Assembly: GCA_002840565.1 (NCBI GenBank)
Contig: PHBK01000026.1
Coordinates: forward strand, 46,916-110,915
Direction of reading: 5' to 3'
Source: Deltaproteobacteria bacterium HGW-Deltaproteobacteria-12
Lineage (GTDB): Bacteria; Desulfobacterota; Syntrophia; Syntrophales; Smithellaceae
DNA: 64,000 bases
Below are positions 1 to 7,502 of this stretch, piece by piece (within the stretch, counting starts at the first letter, position 1; every line of letters starts with the position of its first letter). The position numbers and the translations under genes are program-made. The notes under the pieces are model-generated. The model searched no databases. It saw only the letters and a list, made by a program, of their open reading frames with translations, and was not told the origin of the DNA.

Positions 1-64
1 GTGTTGGTGGCAGTAAAGTTCTTACAAAGTAACTATAAGATTAGTTAGTGTTATATTGGAAATT

Positions 65-102
65 GGAGCCATCCCGTAGTTATTTTATTCCGGGATGGCT
101 CC
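65..102. promoter_or_regulatory. 12-bp perfect inverted repeat (hairpin)
   Basis: GGAGCCATCCCG at 65-76 is exactly complementary to CGGGATGGCTCC at 91-102, with a 14-nt A/T-rich loop. No long T run follows, so it is not a textbook intrinsic terminator. It may end or process the transcript of a gene that lies left of the window, or shape the leader of the MoaD-like gene. Because it covers the in-frame ATG at 95, it argues for the next ATG at 122 as the true start. Confidence 0.55.
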
Positions 103-121
103 TCTTATAAGAATAACGTGC

Positions 122-403
122 ATGAAGATCACTGTGAAATTTCATTCCAAGTTCCGTAAAGTCTTCCAGACTGATAAAACAATGATTGAACTGCCGGAGA
201 GTGCAACGGTGCGGAATCTTCTAGAGGCTATTTGTAACAGTTCATTACAGAGAAAAACAATTTATGCACCAGGCGGTGTTGAACTGAGACACGATGTTCT
301 TATTACCAAAAATCGCATGTTCATTTTCCACATGAAAAGGCTGGAAACAGAACTCAAAGACGGGGACGAAATAGAGATCCTTTACCCGGCAGGCGGTGGC
401 TGA
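122..403 (+). CDS. MoaD/ThiS-family sulfur carrier protein
   Basis: A 93-residue beta-grasp protein ending in Ala-Gly-Gly-Gly, so it has the C-terminal Gly-Gly that is adenylated and thiocarboxylated in MoaD and ThiS. The N-terminal strand (MKITVKFHSKF) and the segment DGDEIEILYPAGGG are typical of MoaD. The start at 122 is preferred over the in-frame ATG at 95, which lies in a perfect hairpin. An E1-like adenylyltransferase follows after 29 nt, so the two probably form a sulfur-carrier/activator pair making the dithiolene sulfur of a molybdopterin cofactor. MoaD-E1 pairs beside tungsten aldehyde:ferredoxin oxidoreductases are known. Whether such an enzyme precedes this window cannot be seen. 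Confidence 0.85.
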   Translation: MKITVKFHSKFRKVFQTDKTMIELPESATVRNLLEAICNSSLQRKTIYAPGGVELRHDVLITKNRMFIFHMKRLETELKDGDEIEILYPAGGG

Positions 404-432
404 AAGAAAATTGAATCCTGGATGGCGGATTG

Positions 433-1281
433 ATGGAGATTCCAAAAGAAAACCTTTCCACATTTCAACTCCCGGACGGTGAGCAGGGATATACGGTTGA
501 ACTTTCAGTTCTCAAAAAACTGATCGGAGATTCCGCGAATGACCTCAGAGCGGCGATGGTTGCTTGTCTGGAAAAGGGGATATGGCCAACATGCCTGTTA
601 TCCAATCGGGGCGTTTTCTCTCTTTCCGACCAAATTAAATTATTGCAATCCGGTGCTGCAATTATTGGTGCTGGCGGACTGGGTGGTACAGTTGTTCATG
701 GCTTGGCCAGGCTCGGCGTCGGCAGACTAAGTATCTGCGATGGTGATGCGTTTGAGGAAAGCAATCTCAATAGACAGCTACTCGCAAGATTGGATCGTTT
801 GGGAATGAACAAGGCGCGGTGTGCAGCGGATGAAATTGCCCTCATCAACCCGGCGATAGAGGTTACTGTGTTTGATGTATGGGCGGACGAAACTACTCTT
901 TCCGAAATTCTTGAAGGCTGCCAAATAGCAGTTGACTGTCTTGATAATATGACTTCCCGTTATCATCTGCAGTCTGCTTCCGAACTCATGGGTATTCCGC
1001 TAATACATGGTTCACTCGGCGGAATGGAAGGATTTGTGATGATCATTCGGCCAGGAGAAGCAGGACTCACCAAGCTATATGGACCGGAGACCGGCGCCGC
1101 AACTTTGAGAGACGATCTGGATCTTGGATTCCCTTACTTTACACCGGCAATGGTAGCAAGTCTGCAGGTCAAACTGGCTGTGATGATGCTGATCGGGCGC
1201 CAGGAAAATGGTGCTGAGAAGGTATTTCACATTGACATGAACATTCCAGCGATTAATCATTTTGATCTGTCCAACTCATAA
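433..1281 (+). CDS. ThiF/MoeB/HesA-family E1-like adenylyltransferase
   Basis: A 282-residue E1-like enzyme expected to adenylate the C-terminal glycine of the MoaD-like protein encoded just upstream. The nucleotide-binding loop GAGGLGG lies near residue 77, followed by the acidic ICDGDAF strand, the NLNRQLL motif with the catalytic arginine, and DCLDNMTSRY, which holds the Mg/ATP aspartate. The two CxxC pairs that bind zinc in MoeB and ThiF are absent, and there is an extension of about 70 residues before the Rossmann fold. Start at the ATG at 433, although a TTG directly precedes it. The role in Mo/W cofactor synthesis is inferred from the neighbours; a tRNA- or thiamine-related role is less likely here. 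Confidence 0.82.
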   Translation: MEIPKENLSTFQLPDGEQGYTVELSVLKKLIGDSANDLRAAMVACLEKGIWPTCLLSNRGVFSLSDQIKLLQSGAAIIGAGGLGGTVVHGLARLGVGRLSICDGDAFEESNLNRQLLARLDRLGMNKARCAADEIALINPAIEVTVFDVWADETTLSEILEGCQIAVDCLDNMTSRYHLQSASELMGIPLIHGSLGGMEGFVMIIRPGEAGLTKLYGPETGAATLRDDLDLGFPYFTPAMVASLQVKLAVMMLIGRQENGAEKVFHIDMNIPAINHFDLSNS

Positions 1282-1300
1282 CGAACGGAGGCAAAAGGCT

Positions 1301-1354
1301 ATGTTTAAGAATGGTAAAAAAGATTCATCTTTTCAAGTAGAGGGCAAAGACTGA
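1301..1354 (+). CDS. Possible 17-residue leader or small peptide
   Basis: A short reading frame, MFKNGKKDSSFQVEGKD then TGA, with a good ribosome binding site (GGAGG at 1287-1291, 9 nt before the ATG). It sits between the E1-like gene and the PadR gene. The same frame stays open past the TGA to a TAA at 1406-1408. It may be a leader peptide, a remnant of a longer gene, or chance. I do not recognise it. Confidence 0.3.
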   Translation: MFKNGKKDSSFQVEGKD

Positions 1355-1366
1355 AAAAAAATTGCG

Positions 1367-1391
1367 GGAACATTCTATGTTGGAATATTCC
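1367..1391. promoter_or_regulatory. Inverted repeat upstream of padR-like gene, possible operator
   Basis: GGAACATTC (1367-1375) pairs with GAATATTCC (1383-1391) at 8 of 9 positions. Inside it lies the smaller inverted repeat ACAT-TCT-ATGT at 1370-1380. PadR-family repressors often bind ATGT/ACAT dyads near their own promoter, so this may be an autoregulatory operator. The spacing differs from the usual 8 nt, so the assignment is weak. Confidence 0.3.
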
Positions 1392-1419
1392 AGGTCAGAA
1401 TTAATTAAGGTTTACGCAG

Positions 1420-1974
1420 ATGAGAAATCAAGAAACAACTGAGCTTGTCATACTGGGAGTCTTAATGAAAGACGCTATGCATGGTTATGAGATTAATAAA
1501 TTCATGTCGGAATATTTGGATAATGTCTGGCATATCAGCACCAGCCAGATATATTTGATTTTGCAGCGATTGGAAAAAAATAAAATGGTGACGGAAACAT
1601 TCACTTTTCAGGAAAATTGGCCGTCGAAAAAAACATTTACTATCAGTGCAGAGGGGAAGAACAAATTTCTGGAGTGGGTTCGGCGGCCGACCAGACATGT
1701 TCGTAATATAAGGTCAGATTTTCTGGCCAAGTTGTTCTTCTTCAATCATCTTAAACTTCAGGACGGATTTGGTTTGGTCGAGGCGCAGATAGATCTACTA
1801 AAGGATTTGAGGGAAAAGGTTGATTATGAATGGAAGCATCAGGAAAGTGAATATAGAAAAGTTGTTCTGGGATTTAAACTGGGCCAGTTCGATGCCTGTA
1901 TCAACTGGCTAAAATCGGATGTCGGAAGCTATATCAGAAGTTTTCCTGGGAAGGCAACGGTAATGAGTGATTAA
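1420..1974 (+). CDS. PadR-family transcriptional regulator
   Basis: A 184-residue PadR-type repressor. The N-terminal winged helix-turn-helix (about residues 5-85) carries the family's ILGVLMKDAMHGYEI opening and a recognition helix around STSQIYLILQRLEKNKMV. The C-terminal half (about 95-180) is helical, as in subfamily-1 PadR proteins where it forms the dimer arm. It is embedded in a Mo/W cofactor cluster, so it probably controls these genes in response to a small ligand. The effector cannot be deduced. The frame overlaps the next one if that used an upstream GTG; the better-supported start of the next gene leaves a 28-nt gap. Confidence 0.88.
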   Translation: MRNQETTELVILGVLMKDAMHGYEINKFMSEYLDNVWHISTSQIYLILQRLEKNKMVTETFTFQENWPSKKTFTISAEGKNKFLEWVRRPTRHVRNIRSDFLAKLFFFNHLKLQDGFGLVEAQIDLLKDLREKVDYEWKHQESEYRKVVLGFKLGQFDACINWLKSDVGSYIRSFPGKATVMSD

Positions 1975-2002
1975 AAGTCTTAGCGGGCTGGAAGAGATTC
2001 AA

Positions 2003-2641
2003 ATGATGAAATACCGGGGAAAAAATAGCCCTTTGAAGGTTCGGATAAGTGGCGTTGTATTGGCAGCCGGTGAATCCAGCCGGATTGGCGGGACTAAACA
2101 GTTGCTCGCATTTCGCGGCTCCACAATTCTTGGCCGGGTAATTGAGAATGCCAGAGAATCTTTACTCGATGAGATCATTGTAGTGCTCGGACATGATGCA
2201 ACTGAAATCCGGACTCGAGTTGATTTTGCCGGAGTTCAAGTAGTCCTGAATGATGACTATAAACAAGGGCAGAGCAGTTCCCTGAAAATGGGATTGAATA
2301 ATGTGTCCGGCGGGTCTCGTGCCGCAATGTTCCTGTTGGGCGATCAGCCCTTGGTTGATGAGCGTGTGATCAACAAAATGATTCGGGCATATGAGGAATC
2401 ATTAAGCCCCATTGTGATACCGGTGTTTGCGGGGCGGCGGGGCAATCCGGTGGTTATAGGCCGTGAATTATTCGGCGATCTTGCAATTGCTGCCAAAGAT
2501 GATGCCGGAGCCCGGGTTCTATTTAATCAAAATGCTGGTCTAATCCACTATGTGGAGATGGACAGCAGTTTTATCCATGCGGATGTGGATACACCGGAAG
2601 ACTACAACAATCTAATAAATAATATTAAGAACGGTCGGTAA
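2003..2641 (+). CDS. MobA/MocA-like molybdopterin nucleotidyltransferase
   Basis: A 212-residue NTP transferase of the MobA-like family (CTP:molybdopterin cytidylyltransferase MocA type). It has the nucleotide-binding signature VVLAAGESSRIGGTKQLL near the N-terminus, the metal-binding GDQPLVD, and GRRGNPVVIG, the loop typical of MocA and MobA. It should attach a nucleotide to Mo-molybdopterin; together with XdhC downstream, the cytidine form used by xanthine-dehydrogenase-family enzymes is likely. The frame extends up to a GTG at 1967 that overlaps padR, but the ATG at 2003 has GGAAGAG about 8 nt upstream and is preferred. Confidence 0.85.
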   Translation: MMKYRGKNSPLKVRISGVVLAAGESSRIGGTKQLLAFRGSTILGRVIENARESLLDEIIVVLGHDATEIRTRVDFAGVQVVLNDDYKQGQSSSLKMGLNNVSGGSRAAMFLLGDQPLVDERVINKMIRAYEESLSPIVIPVFAGRRGNPVVIGRELFGDLAIAAKDDAGARVLFNQNAGLIHYVEMDSSFIHADVDTPEDYNNLINNIKNGR

Positions 2642-2662
2642 ATTGGAAGGGAAAATTCTAAC

Positions 2663-3682
2663 ATGAAGCAAATTAAGGTCGAAGAAGCTGTCGGAACTAT
2701 TCTGGCTCATGACTTGACGGAAATCATACCGGGTGTATCAAAAGGTGCTGCATTTAAGCGGGGGCATGTGGTCAAGGCGGAAGATATTCCTGCATTGTTG
2801 AGAATAGGCAAGAAGCACCTCTATGTATTTGAAATTGACGAGGATCAACTCCATGAGGATGATGCGGCCCTGCGGATAGCGCGTGCGCTTTGCGGGGATA
2901 ATCTGAAATGGACCGAACCAAGGGAGGGCAAGTCGAAAATCATTAGTAATACAGATGGATTGATAAAGATAAATGTCAGCACTCTGCTGCGGATTAATTC
3001 TATTGGTGAAATAATTGTATCAACCATCAAGACAGGAATGCCCTGCAGAAATAATCAAGTCATAGCCGAGACACGCATCATTCCGTTGGTAATTGCCCGC
3101 AGCAAGATGGAAGAACTGGAAAGTGTTGTCTTTGAAACGGGACCGATACTTAAGGTTCTACCCTATACCAGACGTTTGGTCGGGATTGTGGTGACCGGCT
3201 CTGAAGTTTATGAGGGGCTCATCAAAGATGAATCGGAGAGGTTCATTGTTCCCAAACTGAAAGAATACGGCTGTGAACTTGTGGAGAAAATCATCGTAAC
3301 AGATGACTACAGCATGATTGCACAGGCCATTGAGAAATTAAGGAATTCAGGCTGTGAACTGATTCTGACGACAGGGGGCCTTTCTGTTGATCCCGACGAT
3401 GTAACACGCATCGGTATCCGGGAGTCCGGCGCAGAGATTATCTCTTATGGCGGGCCCATTCTCCCCGGGGGAATGTTCCTGAATGCGCGGCTCGGTGATG
3501 TGCCTGTTCTAGGCTTGCCGGCCTGTGTATTTCATAGTCTGCGCACCGTCTTTGACCTTATGCTGCCGCTGATTTTGGCCGGAGAACAGCCAAGTTATGA
3601 TGATATCGCAGCCATGGGTCATGGCGGTTTGTGCATGAAATGCGAAGTATGCCATTTCCCTGCCTGTTCGTATGGAAGATGA
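2663..3682 (+). CDS. MoeA-like molybdopterin-binding protein with C-terminal Cys cluster
   Basis: A 339-residue molybdopterin-binding protein related to MoeA and CinA. The MPT-binding (MoCF) domain occupies roughly residues 165-315, with VTGSEVYEG, the conserved LTTGGLSVDPDDV loop and the LPGGMFL/LPAC segment. The N-terminal half matches the variant MoeA proteins found beside MocA and XdhC rather than full MoeA. Its last 20 residues carry four cysteines spaced C-x2-C-x2-C-x4-C, which could bind a metal or an Fe-S cluster and are not part of canonical MoeA. It probably inserts or handles Mo/W in the cofactor. It lies 21 nt after the nucleotidyltransferase gene, in the same operon. Confidence 0.8.
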   Translation: MKQIKVEEAVGTILAHDLTEIIPGVSKGAAFKRGHVVKAEDIPALLRIGKKHLYVFEIDEDQLHEDDAALRIARALCGDNLKWTEPREGKSKIISNTDGLIKINVSTLLRINSIGEIIVSTIKTGMPCRNNQVIAETRIIPLVIARSKMEELESVVFETGPILKVLPYTRRLVGIVVTGSEVYEGLIKDESERFIVPKLKEYGCELVEKIIVTDDYSMIAQAIEKLRNSGCELILTTGGLSVDPDDVTRIGIRESGAEIISYGGPILPGGMFLNARLGDVPVLGLPACVFHSLRTVFDLMLPLILAGEQPSYDDIAAMGHGGLCMKCEVCHFPACSYGR

Positions 3683-3752
3683 GATTAGCTTGGAAGTGCG
3701 GGGTTATAATTAATTCGATCATTGATAAACTTGGAAGAAAAAGGATGTTCTT

Positions 3753-4757
3753 ATGAACAATGATGATATGTACGGCAAAGCCCTGGAGTGGATGAATAAG
3801 GGTCGCGAAGTTGCGCTGGCCACGGTGGTTAAAACCTGGGGGTCCAGTCCGAGACCGGTGGGAAGCCAACTGGTTATGGATCAGACGGGTGCTTTTGAAG
3901 GGTCGGTGTCCGGTGGATGTATCGAAGGTGCAGTGATCACCGAAGGACTCGAGGTGCTAAAAAGCGGAGAGCCCAGGGTGCTTAACTTCGGCGTGACTTC
4001 AGCGCAGGCCTGGGAGGTAGGATTGGCCTGCGGTGGAGAGATTTCTATATACCTCGAGAAGGTTACATCGAAAAGGTTGCTTGAAGAAATGGAGTCTATG
4101 CGCAGGAAAAATCAAGGTGTCTGTGTCATAACCGATCTTGAAAACGGAGAAAAGAAGCTATTGCCTATCGATGGCGGCGAAAAGATTTATACGCTTTTCC
4201 CGGATTTCAGAAAAATTATACAAGAGGCAGTGAAAACAGAAAATAATATCATCCTTATCAGTAAAGGGCATCAGCACTTTTTGCATTTTTTTCTGCCTGC
4301 TTTTGAAATTATCATTGTCGGAGCAGTGCACATTGCTCAGCCATTGGTACAGATTGTCCGCAGCATCGGATATAAGGTGACGATTATAGATCCTCGAGAA
4401 TCTTTTGCCAATAAAGATCGTTTCCCGGACGTACCGATTATTATTCAATGGCCGGACGAAGCACTCCCGGGGCGCCTGCATTCAAGAGTGGCCTTGGTTA
4501 CCCTGACCCATGATCCTAAACTGGACGATCCGGCTCTGATCGAAGGATTGAAATCGGATGCATTTTATATCGGTGCATTGGGAAGCAGGTCTACCCATGC
4601 TGATCGTCTATCACGGCTTTCAGCAGCCGGTTTTTCCAAGGATAGCCTGGAGCGTATTTGCGGTCCGGTAGGCCTGAGAATCGGGGCGATCGGACAGGGG
4701 GAAATTGCCATATCTATTATTGCGCAGATTATTCAAAAGAGACGCCTTGCTGTTTGA
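3753..4757 (+). CDS. XdhC/CoxI-family molybdenum cofactor chaperone
   Basis: A 334-residue XdhC-family protein. Members bind Mo cofactor and deliver it, with sulfuration, to xanthine-dehydrogenase-type enzymes. The N-terminal XdhC domain shows GSSPRPVGSQL, SGGCIEGAV and GLACGGE, whose cysteines are conserved in the family. A C-terminal Rossmann domain begins at IVGAVHIAQPL and includes LTHDPKLDD and YIGALGSRSTHADR. The start has AAAAGGA upstream. The family pairing with MocA and a cysteine desulfurase (seen 3.7 kb downstream) supports maturation of a molybdo-hydroxylase. No such structural enzyme is inside the window. Confidence 0.88.
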   Translation: MNNDDMYGKALEWMNKGREVALATVVKTWGSSPRPVGSQLVMDQTGAFEGSVSGGCIEGAVITEGLEVLKSGEPRVLNFGVTSAQAWEVGLACGGEISIYLEKVTSKRLLEEMESMRRKNQGVCVITDLENGEKKLLPIDGGEKIYTLFPDFRKIIQEAVKTENNIILISKGHQHFLHFFLPAFEIIIVGAVHIAQPLVQIVRSIGYKVTIIDPRESFANKDRFPDVPIIIQWPDEALPGRLHSRVALVTLTHDPKLDDPALIEGLKSDAFYIGALGSRSTHADRLSRLSAAGFSKDSLERICGPVGLRIGAIGQGEIAISIIAQIIQKRRLAV

Positions 4758-4789
4758 GCGTATATTAAATTACAGCAAGAGAGGTATTT

Positions 4790-5644
4790 ATGAAGATGGT
4801 TAAATTCGTTTTTACTGTTATTATTCTATGTGTTTTTGGCATCATCCCGGTAAAATCTTTCGGGGAGGAGTTGCTTGTTTTTGCTGGTGCCGCCAGTAAA
4901 CCGCCAATGGAAGAAATTGCAACTGCATTTGAAAAGAAAACAGGCGTAAAGGTAAATATCATTTTTGGCGGGTCCGGTTTTGTCCTTGCCCAGATGTCCC
5001 TTGCAAAAAAAGGGGATATCTATTTGCCGGGTTCATCGGATTACATGGAAATAGCAAAAAAGAAGCAGTTTGTTTTTCCAGAGACAGAGAAATATGTTGT
5101 ATATCTCGCACCCGCAATCAATGTACAAAAGGGTAATCTCAAAGGCATAAAGCAGCTTTCTGATCTTGTTAGGCCGGGCTTGCGGGTGGCCATTGCTAAC
5201 CCGGAAGGGGTTTGTGTTGGATTATACGCAATAGAAATTATAGAGAAAAATCTTAATTCAGAACAAAAGGCAGCGTTCAGGAAAAATCTTGTAAATTATA
5301 CGGAAAGCTGTGAAAAAACAGCAACAGCTATTTCATTAAAGACAGTTGATGCTGTTCTAGGCTGGAGGGTTTTTCAACACTGGGACCCGGAAAGAATTGA
5401 GACTGTTCCGTTAAAGAAGCATGAAATAGTAAGAGTCGGATATATCCCTATTGCAATTTCACAATTTACGAAAAATAAGGCACTTTCTCAAAAATTAATA
5501 GACTTTATCCTTTCCGATGAAGGTAAAGCAACTTTCAGGAAATACCATTACTTCATGAGTCCTGACGAGGCCTTTGAATGGATCGGGCAGAAGAAGCCTG
5601 TGGGTGGAGGTTATACGGTGCCTGAGGACTGGCTTAAGAGATGA
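4790..5644 (+). CDS. modA: Molybdate/tungstate ABC transporter, periplasmic binding protein
   Basis: A 284-residue binding protein with a cleavable signal peptide (about residues 1-25, ending near SFGEE). The mature N-terminus, LLVFAGAASKPPMEEI, carries the serine-bearing loop that contacts oxyanions in ModA and WtpA. Later motifs (FGGSGFVLAQ, KGDIYLPGSSDYM, VDAVLGWRVF) also fit the ModA/WtpA family. It overlaps the permease gene by 4 nt (ATGA), a sign of translational coupling. Sequence alone does not separate molybdate from tungstate; tungstate would fit an anaerobe with aldehyde oxidoreductases. Confidence 0.85.
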   Translation: MKMVKFVFTVIILCVFGIIPVKSFGEELLVFAGAASKPPMEEIATAFEKKTGVKVNIIFGGSGFVLAQMSLAKKGDIYLPGSSDYMEIAKKKQFVFPETEKYVVYLAPAINVQKGNLKGIKQLSDLVRPGLRVAIANPEGVCVGLYAIEIIEKNLNSEQKAAFRKNLVNYTESCEKTATAISLKTVDAVLGWRVFQHWDPERIETVPLKKHEIVRVGYIPIAISQFTKNKALSQKLIDFILSDEGKATFRKYHYFMSPDEAFEWIGQKKPVGGGYTVPEDWLKR

Positions 5645-6417
5645 GCTTCAAACGCCTAGCCATAACATTCAGCTTTGTTACGTTTTTATTGTATGTGACC
5701 CTGATTCTTTCGCTCCTTTACTTTTACAGGGGATCGCTATTCCTGGAGATACTTTTTTCAGAAAGGACTTTATTTTCCATACAGTTAAGCATTGTTACCG
5801 CCACCATAGCCACGATTTTGTCTATACTTTTAGCCATTCCAACTGCATATGCACTTTCCAGGTATAATTTTTTCGGAAGGCAATTTGTTGATACGGTGCT
5901 TGAACTTCCCATGATTGTCTCGCCTGTAGCCCTTGGTGCCATGGTCCTGATATTTTTTAATACCCCTGCAGGTCTGGCGATTCAGGAGCGGGGGATGCAG
6001 TTTGTGTTTACCGTTTACGGTATAATCATCGCACAGTTTATTACCACGGCAGGTATAGCAACCAGGCTTGTAAAAGCCGCTATGGATGAAATTCCCCGGA
6101 GATACGAAGAGGTGGCGAAAACACTCGGAGCTTCGCCTTCAAAGGCGTTTTTTAACGTGACTCTTCCCTTGAGCAAAAACGGAATTATTGCCGCTTCAAT
6201 ACTGACATGGGCAAAAGCGCTTGGTGAGTTCGGTGCCACAATCACCATTGCCGGTTCCATGGCCATGAAGACCGAGACCATTCCTGTGGCTATTTTTATG
6301 AGACTTGCCAGCGCCGATATTGAGGGTACTGTTGTTCTTGTACTTATATTGATAGGGATAGGGCTGAGCATTTTATATGCTGTGAGGCTGTTTACGGCAA
6401 AAAAACCGTATGCCTGA
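5641..6417 (+). CDS. modB: Molybdate/tungstate ABC transporter permease
   Basis: A 258-residue inner-membrane permease with about six hydrophobic segments (around residues 10-30, 48-75, 88-108, 125-147, 185-205 and 230-250). The cytoplasmic EAA loop, EEVAKTLGASPSKAFFNVTLP, couples the permease to the ATPase, and the downstream GEFGATITIAG segment is characteristic of ModB/CysT-type permeases. The start overlaps the binding-protein stop by 4 nt. Length is normal for ModB/WtpB. Confidence 0.88.
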   Translation: MSFKRLAITFSFVTFLLYVTLILSLLYFYRGSLFLEILFSERTLFSIQLSIVTATIATILSILLAIPTAYALSRYNFFGRQFVDTVLELPMIVSPVALGAMVLIFFNTPAGLAIQERGMQFVFTVYGIIIAQFITTAGIATRLVKAAMDEIPRRYEEVAKTLGASPSKAFFNVTLPLSKNGIIAASILTWAKALGEFGATITIAGSMAMKTETIPVAIFMRLASADIEGTVVLVLILIGIGLSILYAVRLFTAKKPYA

Positions 6418-6452
6418 ACCTCAAACGTTGAAAACATTTAGAACGAGGAAGC

Positions 6453-7502
6453 ATGTCACACATAGAATTAAAACATATCAGTAAATACGTTCTTAATGAT
6501 GTGAATCTGGAGATTAAAAATAAAGAGCTACTGGTGCTTGTTGGCCCCAATGGGGCAGGGAAGTCCACACTGCTCAACGTTATAGCTGGCCTTACAGATT
6601 ACAAAGGCGAAGTGTTTTTCGATGAGAAAAAGATTGATCAGATACCCCCGTATAAAAGAGGGGTAGGGTACCTTTTCCAGGACCTGGCACTTTTCCCCCA
6701 TCTAAATGTATCTTCCAATATTGCCTATGGGTTGATTGTTCAGGGCTATCCGGAAAAGGTAATAAAAAAGAGGGTTGATGCATTACTTGATGCACTCCAT
6801 ATCGGAGGTCTTAGAGATAGGTATCCCCATAATCTGAGTGGGGGAGAAAAACAGAGGGTTGCAATTGCCAGGGCCATTGCCCCTTTTCAGAAGATATTGC
6901 TCCTCGATGAACCCTTGTCGGGTCTTGATCCCCAGACAGCGAAATATTTGAGAACAGAGTTGTGCGCTCTTTTGAAGAGATTGGAGGTTACATCTGTTTT
7001 CGTGATCCATGATCTTCTGGGGGCTGAAGAAATTGCCGACAGGATTGCTATCCTTTATAAAGGACAAATTGAACAGCTGGCGACGCCGAAGGATATTTTT
7101 TTTAGTCCCAGGACGGATAGAGTCTCAGAATTTATCGGTATGCCCAACATACTGAATTGCGATCAATGCAATATTTTATCAACGGGTCTTGTAGAAGTCG
7201 TTTCGGGAGGTATGAGCATTATCCTTCCCTATGAAGGGAGCAGTATAAAAAAGCTTGCAATCTCGCCCCACGATATTTACATCTCAGATACGAAACCACC
7301 CGGCCCCGCCCTTAACCGCTATAAAGGAATTATTACCGAAATATTGCCTATAAATTCTACCATAAGGCTGCGTGTTGCCATCGGCAGCAATAATCTCCTC
7401 ACCGAACTGCAAAAAAGCACATTCGATGAGATGATCCTTTCTGTAGGGAAAGAAGTTAACGTTATTGTCAAACTCCGCAGATTAAGATATGTTGAGCCAT
7501 GA
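6453..7502 (+). CDS. modC: Molybdate/tungstate ABC transporter ATP-binding protein
   Basis: A 349-residue ABC ATPase. Walker A is GPNGAGKST, the signature is LSGGEKQRVAIARA, Walker B is ILLLDEPLSGLD, and the H-loop is VIHD. After the ATPase core (about 1-230), the remaining 120 residues fit a TOBE-type oxyanion-binding regulatory domain as in ModC. It lies 35 nt after the permease gene. Its stop codon overlaps the start of the cysteine desulfurase gene by 4 nt, which ties sulfur mobilisation to metal uptake. Confidence 0.88.
   Translation: MSHIELKHISKYVLNDVNLEIKNKELLVLVGPNGAGKSTLLNVIAGLTDYKGEVFFDEKKIDQIPPYKRGVGYLFQDLALFPHLNVSSNIAYGLIVQGYPEKVIKKRVDALLDALHIGGLRDRYPHNLSGGEKQRVAIARAIAPFQKILLLDEPLSGLDPQTAKYLRTELCALLKRLEVTSVFVIHDLLGAEEIADRIAILYKGQIEQLATPKDIFFSPRTDRVSEFIGMPNILNCDQCNILSTGLVEVVSGGMSIILPYEGSSIKKLAISPHDIYISDTKPPGPALNRYKGIITEILPINSTIRLRVAIGSNNLLTELQKSTFDEMILSVGKEVNVIVKLRRLRYVEP

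Noticed and set aside
1..48. Possible C-terminal codons of an upstream gene
   Set aside because: An open frame of 15 codons ends at 48, but it is too short to identify.
1352..1408. Selenocysteine readthrough of the short frame at 1301
   Set aside because: The hairpin after this TGA has loop TATGTTG, without the GGUC-type apex, and no Sec-protein family match is seen.
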